Source of the DNA: Ideonella sp.
Lineage (GTDB): Bacteria; Pseudomonadota; Gammaproteobacteria; Burkholderiales; Burkholderiaceae_C
DNA length: 61,346 bases
Assembly: GCF_016702655.1 (NCBI RefSeq)
Contig: NZ_JADJDO010000015.1
Span: 1 to 61,346, forward strand
Direction of reading: 5' to 3'
In this document: positions 31,322 to 39,737 of the stretch, one piece after another
How the letters are laid out: the number at the start of each line of letters is the position of its first letter
Numbering within the stretch: the stretch's first letter is position 1
Notes under the pieces: model-generated
Seen by the model: only the letters and a program-made list of their open reading frames with translations
Databases searched by the model: none
What the model was told of the DNA's origin: nothing
Translations under genes and position numbers: made by a program

Positions 31322-32448
31322 CACTCGCAGCTCAACGCATCCTCATCATCGGCGGCGGCTTCTCGGGCATGTCGGCCGCGATCGAACTGCGCAAGCGCGG
31401 CGCCGATGTCGACCTGGTCGAGATCGACCCCGGCTGGCGCAGCTACGGTGCCGGCATCAGCCTGGGCGGCGCCACGCTGCGCGCGTTTCGCACGCTGGGC
31501 ATCCTCGACGCCTTCCTGGCGCAGGGCAGCGCGAGCGACGGCGTGCACATCTGCGCCCCGCACGGGCCCCGGCTGAGCGAGCTGCCGACGCCGCGCATCG
31601 CCGGTGCCGACGTGCCCGGCGGCGGGGCGATCATGCGCCCGGTGCTGGCGCGCATCCTGGCCGAGGCCACGCGTGCCTCGGGCACCCAGCTGCGGCTGGG
31701 CTGCACCTTCACCGCCATCGAGCAGGACGCCGAGCGCGTGGAGGTGAGCTTCACCGACGGCCAGCGCCAGCGCTACGACCTCGTCATCGGCGCCGACGGC
31801 CTGTACTCGAAGGTGCGCGAGGCGGTGTTCCCCGCGGCCGCGAAGCCGCGCTACAGCGGCCAGGCCGTCTGGCGCGCCGTGCTGCCGCGGCCGCCGGAGA
31901 TCGAGACCACGACGATCTGGATGGGCCCGCAGGTCAAGCCCGGCGTGAATCCGGTGTCCGCCACCGAGATCTACCTCTTCGTCACCGAGCCGCGGCCGAG
32001 CAACGACCACGTCGACCCCGCGACCTTCGTCGGCCACCTGCGCGGTCTGCTCGACGGCTTTGCGGCGCCCACGCTGCGTGCGCTGCGCGAGCAGATCGGC
32101 CCCGGTTCGCAGATCGTGTTCCGTCCGCTCGAGGGCCTGCTGATGCCGCGGCCCTGGTCGCGCGGGCGCGTCGTGCTGATCGGCGACACGGTCCATGCGA
32201 CGACGCCGCACCTGGCCTCGGGGGCCTGCATCGGGATCGAGGATGCGCTGGTGCTGGCCGAGGAACTGGGCCGCGGGCCCGATCTGCCGGATGCGCTTGC
32301 CGCCTTCGAGCGCCGCCGCTGGGAGCGCTGCCGCATGGTCGTCGAGAACTCGGCCCGCCTGGGCGAGATCGAGATCGCCGGCGGCGACAAGCAGGAGCAC
32401 GGCCGCATCATGCGCGAGTCGCTGATGGCGCTGGCGCAGCCGATCTGA
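31318..32448 (+). CDS. FAD-dependent aromatic-type monooxygenase
   Basis: 376 residues with all three class A flavoprotein hydroxylase motifs: ILIIGGGFSGMSAAIEL (FAD ADP-binding), LVIGADGLYSKVR (DG motif, near 155) and VVLIGDTVHATTPHLASGA (GD motif, near 285). These enzymes hydroxylate phenols or related compounds using NAD(P)H and oxygen. Coupled by a four-base overlap to the Rieske ferredoxin gene, which is unusual because class A enzymes need no ferredoxin. Confidence 0.85.
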   Translation: MTLAAQRILIIGGGFSGMSAAIELRKRGADVDLVEIDPGWRSYGAGISLGGATLRAFRTLGILDAFLAQGSASDGVHICAPHGPRLSELPTPRIAGADVPGGGAIMRPVLARILAEATRASGTQLRLGCTFTAIEQDAERVEVSFTDGQRQRYDLVIGADGLYSKVREAVFPAAAKPRYSGQAVWRAVLPRPPEIETTTIWMGPQVKPGVNPVSATEIYLFVTEPRPSNDHVDPATFVGHLRGLLDGFAAPTLRALREQIGPGSQIVFRPLEGLLMPRPWSRGRVVLIGDTVHATTPHLASGACIGIEDALVLAEELGRGPDLPDALAAFERRRWERCRMVVENSARLGEIEIAGGDKQEHGRIMRESLMALAQPI

Positions 32449-32475
32449 ACCTGAACCGAAACAGGAGCCATCGCC

Positions 32476-33642
32476 ATGATCACCACCCGCTGTGTTCGCG
32501 GCCGCGCCGCGCTGATGGCCGGCCACTGCGCCGGCATGGTCGACCTGGTCGCGCTACCGGTCTGGGTCGGCACCCTGATCTCGGCCTACCGCTTCGACCC
32601 GCAGCAGGCGGGGCTGCTGGCGACACTGTTCCTCGCCGGCGCGGTGCTCGCGAGCGTGGTGCTGGCGCCGCGCCTGAACCGCCTGAACGGGCGCTTGACG
32701 GCAACCCTCGGCTACGGTGCCGCGGCGGTCGGCTTCGGCCTTGCGTCGACCACGGCGGAGTTCGGCACGCTGGCCCTGCTGCATGCGCTGTCGGGCGTCG
32801 CTGCAGGCGCGGCGCTGAGCGTCACGCACGGCACGATCGCGCGCAGCGCCAACCCGCACCGGCTGTTCGCGATCGTGGGCATGGCGCTGGGCGTCTTCGC
32901 GGTCGTCTTTCTCGGCTCGATGCCGCCGATCGTCGCCGCGTTCGGCGGGCCGGCCCTGTTCAGGATGCTGGCGGCGGTGATGGCGGTGGGCGCGATCTTC
33001 GCGGCGCTCGCATTTCCGGTGCCCGACGCCCCGGCCGCGAGCGCCGATGCGGCCCGCGGCACAGGCGCGCAGCCGCTGCCGCGCGCCGTCTGGTTCGGCA
33101 TCCTCGGCGTGGCCTGCATGGGGCTGGTGCAGTCGATGACGTTCAGCTTTCTCGAGCGCGTGGGCAGCGATCGCGGCTTCGGCCTGCAGGCGGTGACGGG
33201 CGTGCTGATCGCGCTCGGCCTGGTCAACCTGTTCCCGCCCGTCCTGGCGGCGCTGCTCGAGAAGCGCTGGCCGGCGCGCCGCGTGCTGCTGGTCGGGCCG
33301 GCGCTGCAGGCGCTGCTGGTGGTGGTGATCATGAACTCGCCCGCCTTCGCGCCCTATGCAGCGGCAGCCTCGGTGTTCGCGGCGGTGATGATCTTCACCC
33401 ATACCTTCGGCTTCGGCCTGCTGGCGCGGCTCGATCCGAGCGGCCGCGCACTGGCGGCCACGCCGGCGATGCTGATGTTCGGCGCCGCCATCGGCCCCAT
33501 CCTCGGCGGCACGCTCGTCAAGGCCTTCGGCTACGGCAGCATCGCGATCGCCGCGGTGCTGATCGATGCGCTGGCGGTCTGGGCGTTCACGCGCATTCCG
33601 CGGCCTGCCGGCGCCGCGATGGCCGTGGGAGCGGCCGCATGA
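32476..33642 (+). CDS. MFS transporter
   Basis: 388 residues with about 12 membrane helices and no signal peptide, matching the Major Facilitator Superfamily. The start ATG at 32476 has a good ribosome binding site (CAGGAG). It probably imports the pathway's substrate or an intermediate across the inner membrane, judged only by position between the monooxygenase and ring-opening-type genes. The end overlaps the cyclase start by ATGA. Confidence 0.82.
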   Translation: MITTRCVRGRAALMAGHCAGMVDLVALPVWVGTLISAYRFDPQQAGLLATLFLAGAVLASVVLAPRLNRLNGRLTATLGYGAAAVGFGLASTTAEFGTLALLHALSGVAAGAALSVTHGTIARSANPHRLFAIVGMALGVFAVVFLGSMPPIVAAFGGPALFRMLAAVMAVGAIFAALAFPVPDAPAASADAARGTGAQPLPRAVWFGILGVACMGLVQSMTFSFLERVGSDRGFGLQAVTGVLIALGLVNLFPPVLAALLEKRWPARRVLLVGPALQALLVVVIMNSPAFAPYAAAASVFAAVMIFTHTFGFGLLARLDPSGRALAATPAMLMFGAAIGPILGGTLVKAFGYGSIAIAAVLIDALAVWAFTRIPRPAGAAMAVGAAA

Positions 33643-34445
33643 AGCCGCTGCGCCGCTTCGTCGACCTGTCGATCTATCTCGAGAACGACGTGCTCTCCGA
33701 CCCACCGCCGCTGGCGCCCAGGATCACCTACCAGAAGCACGCCGACACCTTGCCCGAGTTCATGGCGATGCTGCCGGGCACCCGGCCCGAGGACTACCCG
33801 CAGGGCGAGGCGGCCGCCGCCGAGTGGGTGACGCTGACCACGCACAACGGCACCCATCTCGACGCGCCCTGGCACTTCCATTCGACCCAGGACGCGAAGA
33901 ATGGCGGCACCCGGCCGTCGATCACGATCGACCAGGTGCCGCTGGAGTGGTGCTTCCAGCCCGGCGTGAAACTCGACTTCCGTCACTTCCCCGATGGCTA
34001 CGTCGCCACCGCCGCCGATGTCGAAGCGGAACTCGCGCGCATCGGCCACGCACTCGAGCCGCTGGACATCGTCGTGGTCAATACGCGCGCCGGCTCGCGC
34101 TACGGCCACAGCGACTATGTGAGCACCGGCTGCGGCATGGGTTACGCGGCGACGATGTACCTGCTCGAACGCGGCGTGCGCCTGACCGGCACCGATGCCT
34201 GGAGTTGGGACGCGCCGTTCTCGTACACGGCGAAGAAGGTGGCCGAGACCGGCGACAAGGCGCTGATCTGGGAAGGCCACAAGGCCGGCCGCGACATCGG
34301 CTACTGCCACCTGGAGAAGCTGCACAACCTCGAGGCGCTGCCTGCCCACGGCTTCACGATCAGCTGCTTCCCGCACAAGATCCGCGGCGCCTCGGCCGGC
34401 TGGACGCGGGCCGTGGCCATCTTCGACGACCCGAGGCCGTCATGA
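33639..34445 (+). CDS. Cyclase-family metal hydrolase (kynurenine formamidase-like)
   Basis: 268 residues of the putative cyclase family (PF04199). The metal-binding motif HNGTHLDAPWHF (HxGTHxDxPxH) lies near residue 68. Known members include kynurenine formamidase and isatin hydrolase, which hydrolyse amide or lactam bonds; members in catabolic loci may open lactones or cleave ring ketones. A second, different cyclase gene stands at 53152-53994. Overlaps its neighbours at both ends by four bases. Confidence 0.85.
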   Translation: MKPLRRFVDLSIYLENDVLSDPPPLAPRITYQKHADTLPEFMAMLPGTRPEDYPQGEAAAAEWVTLTTHNGTHLDAPWHFHSTQDAKNGGTRPSITIDQVPLEWCFQPGVKLDFRHFPDGYVATAADVEAELARIGHALEPLDIVVVNTRAGSRYGHSDYVSTGCGMGYAATMYLLERGVRLTGTDAWSWDAPFSYTAKKVAETGDKALIWEGHKAGRDIGYCHLEKLHNLEALPAHGFTISCFPHKIRGASAGWTRAVAIFDDPRPS

Positions 34446-35020
34446 CCCTGCCGCCCATCCGGCGCGTCGTGACCGGCCACGACGCCGACGGCAAGGCCAT
34501 CGTGGCCTCCGACGGTGCGCTGCCCGTCGTCGCCGAGATCGCCGCCATTGCGGGCACGGTCTTCCACGAAGTCTGGAGCACGAGCGGCGCACCCGCCCCG
34601 GTCGACAACGGCGCCGACCCGACCCTCGGGCCGCTCAGGCTCGCGCCTCCGAAGCTCGGAACGCGCATCCGCTTCGTCGACATTCCGCCCGACACCGCCG
34701 AGCTCCTGGCGCAGGGCGCGTCGAGGATGAAGGAGGCGTTCGCGCAGATCGGCGACGCGCAGGCCTCGACCGTGACGGCGCACTCGCCGCACCCGCTGAT
34801 GCACCGCACCGAGTCGGTCGACTACGGCATCGTCATCGACGGCGAGCTGACGCTCGTGCTCGACGATTCGGAGGTCGCGCTCGGGCCGGGCAGCGTGGTC
34901 GTGCAGCGCGGCACCAACCACGCCTGGGCCAACCGCTCGGGCAGGCCGTGCCGGATGCTGTTCATCCTCGTCGACGGCCGCTACGACGCGCCGCTCGCCG
35001 CGGCCTTGGCGCGGCGATGA
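34442..35020 (+). CDS. Cupin-domain protein
   Basis: 192 residues with a C-terminal cupin barrel (about 110-180): HPLMHRTESVDYGIVIDGELTL, then ALGPGSVVVQRGTNHAWANRS. A His-containing first motif and GTNHAW second motif suggest a bound metal. Similar proteins sit in aromatic catabolic operons, where they act as small dioxygenases, isomerases or sensors; the exact role is not evident. Translationally coupled to the cyclase. Confidence 0.78.
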   Translation: MTLPPIRRVVTGHDADGKAIVASDGALPVVAEIAAIAGTVFHEVWSTSGAPAPVDNGADPTLGPLRLAPPKLGTRIRFVDIPPDTAELLAQGASRMKEAFAQIGDAQASTVTAHSPHPLMHRTESVDYGIVIDGELTLVLDDSEVALGPGSVVVQRGTNHAWANRSGRPCRMLFILVDGRYDAPLAAALARR

Positions 35021-35126
35021 AGCCGCCGCACGCACTGGCCGGCGAGCGCGACCCATGCCGGCACGCAGGCCGGTCCGCGCTGCGTCGACAACCCGGACTG
35101 CCGATGCCCGGCAGGGAGATGCCCCG

Positions 35127-36110
35127 ATGAAGTTCGCCACCCTGAAAGACGGCAGCCTCGACGGCCGCCTGCTCGTCGTCTCGCGCGATGGCCGGCGCGC
35201 CGTTGCGGCGACGGCGATCGCGCCGCACCTGATCGATGCGCTGCAGCGCTGGGACGCGCTGCGCGAACCACTGCAGGCGCTCGCCGACGCGCTCGATGCC
35301 GGCAGCGCGCCGGGCGCCTTTCCGTTCGAGCCCGCGGCCTGCGCCGCGCCGCTGCCGCGCAGCCCCCAGTGGCTCGACGGCTCGGCCTTTCTCAACCACG
35401 GCCGGCTGATGGAGCGCGCCTTCAACACGCCGCCGATCCCGGAGTTCGACACCCGCCCCGTGATGTACCAGGGCGCGAGCGACGATTTCCTGGGCCCCTG
35501 CGACGACGTGCCGCTGCCCGACGAGGCCGACGGCATCGACTTCGAAGGCGAGTTCGGCGTCGTGGTCGGCCCGGTGTCGATGGGCGCCTCGCCGGCCGCG
35601 GCGCTCGAGGCGGTGCGCCTGGTGGTGCAGATCAACGACTGGAGCCTGCGCGCACTCGGTCCGCACGAGATGAAGACCGGCTTCGGCTTCCTGCAGGCCA
35701 AGCCCTCGACCGCGTTCGCGCCGCTGGCGGTGACGCCCGACGAGCTGGGCGACGCGTGGCGCGAGGGCCGCGTGCGGATGCGGCTGTACGTGCAGTGCAA
35801 CGGCGCGCGCGTGGGCGAGCCGCATGGCGGCGAGATGGACTTCTCGTTCGGCCAGCTGGTGGCGCACGCTGCGCGCACGCGCAGGCTCGCAGCCGGCACC
35901 ATCGTCGGCTCGGGCACCGTGTCCAACGTTGCGCGCAGCGCCGGCTCGGCCTGCATCGCCGAGCGGCGCGTGATCGAGAAGCTCGACCTGGGCGAGATCC
36001 GCACCCCGTTCATGCGCTTCGGCGACCGGGTTCGCATGCAGGCGCGCTTCGACGACGGCCGCGACGGGCCGTTCGGCGTCATCGAGCAGCGCGTCGTCGC
36101 GGCGCGTTGA
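35127..36110 (+). CDS. Fumarylacetoacetate-hydrolase-family protein
   Basis: 327 residues. FAH enzymes cut C-C bonds in 1,3-diketo acids, or decarboxylate or hydrate related compounds, with a Mg/Ca ion. The metal site is visible as IDFEGEFGVVVG (Glu ligands) and VQINDWSLR (Asp), and QAKPSTAFAPLAV and VSNVARS-like sequence near the C-terminus is also typical. It keeps an N-terminal domain, as in bacterial two-domain FAH. A GGGAG ribosome binding site supports the ATG at 35127. It follows the cupin after 106 bp. Confidence 0.87.
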   Translation: MKFATLKDGSLDGRLLVVSRDGRRAVAATAIAPHLIDALQRWDALREPLQALADALDAGSAPGAFPFEPAACAAPLPRSPQWLDGSAFLNHGRLMERAFNTPPIPEFDTRPVMYQGASDDFLGPCDDVPLPDEADGIDFEGEFGVVVGPVSMGASPAAALEAVRLVVQINDWSLRALGPHEMKTGFGFLQAKPSTAFAPLAVTPDELGDAWREGRVRMRLYVQCNGARVGEPHGGEMDFSFGQLVAHAARTRRLAAGTIVGSGTVSNVARSAGSACIAERRVIEKLDLGEIRTPFMRFGDRVRMQARFDDGRDGPFGVIEQRVVAAR

Positions 36111-36120
36111 GGGGCGCGCG

Positions 36121-37203
36121 ATGCATGTGCTCGTGACGGGCGCCAACGGCTACATCGGGCGTGCGCTGGCGCGCCGCCTCGCTGCCGGGGGCGCCGAGCG
36201 CCTCTCGCTGCTCGACCTGAGGCTGGACGACCCGCCCCCAGGCGAAGGCGTGTGCCCGATCGAAGGCGACCTTGCCGACGCGGCGTGGCTGCGGGCAGCG
36301 CTGGCCGAGCGGCCCGTCGACGCCGTGTTTCATCTCGCGAGCGTCCCCGGCGCCACCGCGGAGCAGGACTACGAGCGCGCGCGGCGCGTCAATCTCGACG
36401 CCACGACAGCGCTGCTCGAGTGCGGCCGCGCGCAGGTCGAGGCCGGCGGGCCCGCGCCGCGGTTCGTGTTCGCGAGCTCGATCGCAGTGTTCGGCAGCCT
36501 GCCCGCGCGCGTCGACGACGACACCCTGCCCGCACCGGCGATGACCTACGGCGCGCACAAGCTCGTCGGCGAGGTGCTGGTGTCGGACTTCAGCCGCCGC
36601 GGCTGGGTCGACGGCTGCTCGCTGCGCCTGCCCGGGGTACTGGCGCGCCCACCGGCGCGCACCGGCCAGCTCTCGGCCTTCCTGAGCGACATGGTGCGCG
36701 AGCTGGCGGCCGGGCGGCCCTGCACCTGCCCCATGTCGGCACAGGCGACGACCTGGGCCTCGTCGCTGCCTTGCGTGCTCGACAACCTGCTGCACGCCGC
36801 GGGCATGAGCCCGCCGGGCCGCCCCAAGGGCGAATACCGGAGTGCGCAGCACGAAGGTACTCCAGCAAGCCCGCCGGGCCGCCCCAAGGGCGAATACCGG
36901 AGTGCGCAGCACGAAGCTACGCCCGCAAGCCCAGCGGCGCCGCGCGGCCGCCGCGCCCTCACGTTGCCGACCCTGTGCTTCACGATGGCCGAGCTCGTCG
37001 ACGCCATCGCCGAGGCCTGCGGGACCGATGCCCGAGCGCTGGTGCGCTATGCGCCCGACGCGCGCATCGAGGCGCTGTTCGGACGCTTTGCGCCCCTGGC
37101 CACCCCTTTGGCCGACGCCGCCGGATTTCGCCACGACGGCAGCCTGGTGCAGTTGGTGCGCAGGGCACTGGCGCAGGCAGACAGCGCTGGCGCTGCAGCG
37201 TGA
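36121..37203 (+). CDS. NAD-dependent epimerase/dehydratase (extended SDR)
   Basis: 360 residues. The N-terminal VTGANGYIGRALARRLA is the glycine-rich NAD site. FHLASVPG near 68, FASSIAVFGS near 118 and YGAHKLVGE near 141 (catalytic Tyr and Lys of YxxxK) complete the extended-SDR pattern. Similar genes in catabolic clusters act as dehydrogenases or reductases on carbonyls rather than sugars. An exact 20-residue tandem duplication (see 36808-36927) interrupts the C-terminal half, and the protein stays in frame around it. Confidence 0.8.
   Translation: MHVLVTGANGYIGRALARRLAAGGAERLSLLDLRLDDPPPGEGVCPIEGDLADAAWLRAALAERPVDAVFHLASVPGATAEQDYERARRVNLDATTALLECGRAQVEAGGPAPRFVFASSIAVFGSLPARVDDDTLPAPAMTYGAHKLVGEVLVSDFSRRGWVDGCSLRLPGVLARPPARTGQLSAFLSDMVRELAAGRPCTCPMSAQATTWASSLPCVLDNLLHAAGMSPPGRPKGEYRSAQHEGTPASPPGRPKGEYRSAQHEATPASPAAPRGRRALTLPTLCFTMAELVDAIAEACGTDARALVRYAPDARIEALFGRFAPLATPLADAAGFRHDGSLVQLVRRALAQADSAGAAA
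36808..36927. repeat. 60-bp tandem duplication inside the epimerase gene
   Basis: Two adjacent 60-bp units (36808-36867 and 36868-36927) differ at only a few positions near their ends. Each encodes SPPGRPKGEYRSAQHE plus four residues. The unit contains CCGGGCCGCCCCAAGG, the core of the dispersed palindromic repeat, so it probably arose by insertion of a repeat and then duplication. Because 60 is a multiple of three, the frame is kept. Confidence 0.85.
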
Positions 37204-37245
37204 ACCGGCAGCGAATCGCCACCACCGAAGAAGGAGACGGACCTG

Positions 37246-37899
37246 ATGGATGATCGAGAACGACAACTGGTCGACTGGCTGGCCGACATGAACGAGGACG
37301 ATGCGCTCGCGCTCGCCAGGCGCATGCTGCTCGAGGACGGCAAGGACCCGCTGCGCGTGCTCGAGCTGTGCCGCAACGCGATGGACATCGTCGGCAAGCG
37401 CTTCGAGGAGGGCGAGTACTTCCTGCCCGAGCTCGTGCTCGCCGGCGAGATGCTCGAGACGATCGGCGCGATCGCCAAGCCGCTGATCAAGAACGCGCCC
37501 GGCGAAGAGGCCAGGAAGCTCGGCAAGGTGCTGATCGGCACCGTGCACGGCGACCTGCACGACATCGGCAAGAACATCGTCAGCTTCATGCTCGACATCA
37601 ACGGCTTCGAGGTGCGTGACATCGGCATCGACGTGCCGGTGCAGACCTTCATCGACGAGATCGGCGCCTACCAGCCCGACGTGGTCGGCCTGTCGGGCTT
37701 CCTGACGCTCGCCTTCGACTCGATGAAGGAGACGATCGCCGCGATCGACGGCGCCGGCCAGCGCGACCGGCTTAAGATCATGATCGGCGGTGGCCAGATC
37801 GACGAGACGGTGCGCGCCTACACCGGCGCCGATGCCTTCGGCGTCAACGCCGTCGAGGCCGTCAATCTGTGCAAGCGCTGGACGGGGGTGTCAGCATGA
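37246..37899 (+). CDS. Corrinoid (B12-binding) methyl-carrier protein
   Basis: 217 residues with a helical cap domain (1-88) and a B12-binding Rossmann-like domain. The cobalt ligand is His105 in GDLHDIGKNIV, the standard DxHxxG motif, followed by VVGLSGFLTLAFDSMKETI and IGGGQIDE. Length and layout match the MtaC/MttC/MtvC family that carries a methyl group between two methyltransferases. The strong ribosome binding site GAAGGAG supports the start. The next gene encodes a UroD-like methyltransferase, its natural partner. Confidence 0.92.
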   Translation: MDDRERQLVDWLADMNEDDALALARRMLLEDGKDPLRVLELCRNAMDIVGKRFEEGEYFLPELVLAGEMLETIGAIAKPLIKNAPGEEARKLGKVLIGTVHGDLHDIGKNIVSFMLDINGFEVRDIGIDVPVQTFIDEIGAYQPDVVGLSGFLTLAFDSMKETIAAIDGAGQRDRLKIMIGGGQIDETVRAYTGADAFGVNAVEAVNLCKRWTGVSA

Positions 37900-37933
37900 G
37901 ACAGCCTTTGTCAACCCCCGTGCCGCGGGCCGA

Positions 37934-38003
37934 GCGCCGGGCCGCTCCCAAGCCGGCCCGCATCCCCCCGGGGGATCGGCCACGGTACTCCGTGGACGAG
38001 GGG
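37934..38003. repeat. Dispersed palindromic repeat
   Basis: Starts GCGCCGGGCCGCTCCCAAGCC and contains the hairpins ATCCCCC/GGGGGAT (37962-37976) and CACGG/CCGTG (37981-37994). It lies between the corrinoid protein gene and the methyltransferase gene and ends six bases before the latter's ATG, so it may affect relative expression of the pair. Confidence 0.6.
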
Positions 38004-38008
38004 CTGTC

Positions 38009-39328
38009 ATGAGCGCGGATGCAGTGCTTGCGCCCGCGCAAGGCGCAGCCGCGCCCCCTGGGCCACCCGGGCCGCCCCCGGTACCACAGCGTTCGCCCGC
38101 CTACGAGGCACGCTGGCGCCGCGTGATGGACTGCATCGAGCTGCGCCAGCCCGACCGCATGCCGACCGCCTTGTTCATGATGTTCTGGCCCGCCAGGTAC
38201 GCCGGCATCAGCTGCAAGGACGTGATGTACGACCGCGAACGCGTGGCCCGGGCCGCGATCGAGATCACGCGCGAGCTCGACCCCGACCTGTGCTGCCCGA
38301 GCCTGATGACGACCGGTTTCGGATCGCTGCTCGACGCCACCGGCTACCGCCAGATCGAGTGGCCGGGCCACAGCCTGCCCGACGACCGGCCGTTCCAGTT
38401 TCTCGACCGCGAGTACATGCTCGCCGACGAGTACGACGACTTCCTGTTCGACCCGACCGGCTTCTACTACGGCAAGTACCTGCCGCGCGTCGCGGCGGCA
38501 TTCGACGGCAGCCAGGCGCTGGCGACGATGGCGGGCGCGACCTATTTCGACGTGGTCTACAACACCGTCGTCTTCGCCGACCCGCGGCTGCAGGCGTCGA
38601 TGACGCGCCTGTTCGACGCCGGCCGCCAGACCGCCCAGCATTTCGCGCAGGCGGGACAGCTGATGGGGCAACTCGCCGCGCTGGGCTACCCGTCGGGGAT
38701 TGGCGGCGTGTGCTGCGGGCCGTACGACAACTTCGGCGACTACTTCCGCGGCGCCACCGCGATGATGAAGGATCTGTACCGGCGCCCGGCGAAGGTGCTG
38801 CAGGCGCTGGACAAGATGATGGTGCTGACGCTGCGCCGGCTGGCGATGCAAAAGCCCCTCATGAGCAGCCCGCTGGTGTTCATCCCGGTGCACTGGGCGC
38901 CCGATGCCTTCATGTCGCAGAAGCAGTTCGAGACCTTCTGGTGGCCGTCGTTTCGCGAGTTGATGCTGGGCATCATCGAGATGGACCTGATCCCGATGCC
39001 GCTCTGGGAGGCCGACTGCACCAAGCGCCTCGAGACCATCCGCGACGTGCCGCCGGGCAAGTGCCTGTACTGGTTCGAGCGGACCGACATGGCGCGTGCG
39101 CGCGAGGTGCTCGGCGACGTCGTCGCACTGCGCGGCGGCATGCACCCTTCGCTGATGACGATGGGCACGCCGCAGGAAGTCGAGACCGCGGTGGCGCGGC
39201 TGATCGACGAGGTCTGGGCCAAGGGCGGCAAGCTGATCCTCGACACCGCGTTCGGCATTCCCGACGAGACCCCGCTCGAGAACGCGCGCGCCATGTACCG
39301 CGCCGCCCGCAAGTACGGCGGCGGCTGA
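38009..39328 (+). CDS. UroD-family corrinoid methyltransferase
   Basis: 439 residues of the uroporphyrinogen decarboxylase/MtaA-MtvB superfamily. Sequence pieces such as ELRQPDRMPTALF near residue 47, PLVFIPVHWAPDAFMSQKQF near 290 and ALRGGMHPSLMTMGTPQEVE near 372 follow the UroD-like barrel. Placed next to a corrinoid protein, it is most likely a methyltransferase that demethylates a substrate such as a methoxylated aromatic, or that loads/unloads the corrinoid, rather than a heme enzyme. The Pro/Ala-rich first 30 residues are not conserved-looking, so a later start is possible. Confidence 0.82.
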   Translation: MSADAVLAPAQGAAAPPGPPGPPPVPQRSPAYEARWRRVMDCIELRQPDRMPTALFMMFWPARYAGISCKDVMYDRERVARAAIEITRELDPDLCCPSLMTTGFGSLLDATGYRQIEWPGHSLPDDRPFQFLDREYMLADEYDDFLFDPTGFYYGKYLPRVAAAFDGSQALATMAGATYFDVVYNTVVFADPRLQASMTRLFDAGRQTAQHFAQAGQLMGQLAALGYPSGIGGVCCGPYDNFGDYFRGATAMMKDLYRRPAKVLQALDKMMVLTLRRLAMQKPLMSSPLVFIPVHWAPDAFMSQKQFETFWWPSFRELMLGIIEMDLIPMPLWEADCTKRLETIRDVPPGKCLYWFERTDMARAREVLGDVVALRGGMHPSLMTMGTPQEVETAVARLIDEVWAKGGKLILDTAFGIPDETPLENARAMYRAARKYGGG

Positions 39329-39737
39329 GCGGCGGCGCCGGCAACGCGGGACGGATAGCGCTTCGCGTTCAATTCTCAAGAACTGGGCAAACGTCTTTCT
39401 TGCGCGCAAGTCGCCGACTCGTGCTTCTCGGGCAGTCTCGCAGGCGTCGGCGCGGGATCAGGCCGGCGGGGTGCCCTGATCTGGACCGTCTACGGTCTTC
39501 GGCGGTCGCAGGCCAGCGACTTCTCCAGCCGAGGGCGCCGGGTGGCTGACGGAGCGAAGCAGAGGAGGAGGACCGGGCGGAGCACGGGCCGGGGGACATG
39601 AGCGTAGTCAGCCACCCGGTGGCCTTGGCTCGCGCCGTGCTCGCGGTGGACGACTTCTACGTGCGGCCTCGCCCCGAGCACCTCGGACTGTCCGACCGCG
39701 GAACCCGGCCCTCGGCCCGCTTGACGGTTCCCGCCAA
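39329..39737. other. Convergent intergenic region with 13-bp inverted repeat
   Basis: About 410 bp between the methyltransferase stop and the stop of the convergent F420 operon. It has a perfect 13-bp inverted repeat, CCGGGTGGCTGAC at 39538-39550 and GTCAGCCACCCGG at 39607-39619. The 56 bp between the arms is purine-rich. No transposase is recognised. The short open frames on both strands do not look like genes. It may be a small mobile-element remnant or a structured terminator. Confidence 0.5.

Noticed and set aside
35017..35130. 37-codon frame overlapping the cupin stop by ATGA
   Set aside because: No protein-like composition, no family, and it simply fills the gap before the FAH gene, whose own ribosome binding site lies inside it.
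38009..39328. Uroporphyrinogen decarboxylase HemE
   Set aside because: Superfamily similarity only; placement directly after a corrinoid protein and the long N-terminus point to a methyltransferase.
39329..39737. Insertion sequence in the convergent gap
   Set aside because: Only an inverted repeat is visible; no transposase or target duplication could be identified, so it is left as an unexplained region.
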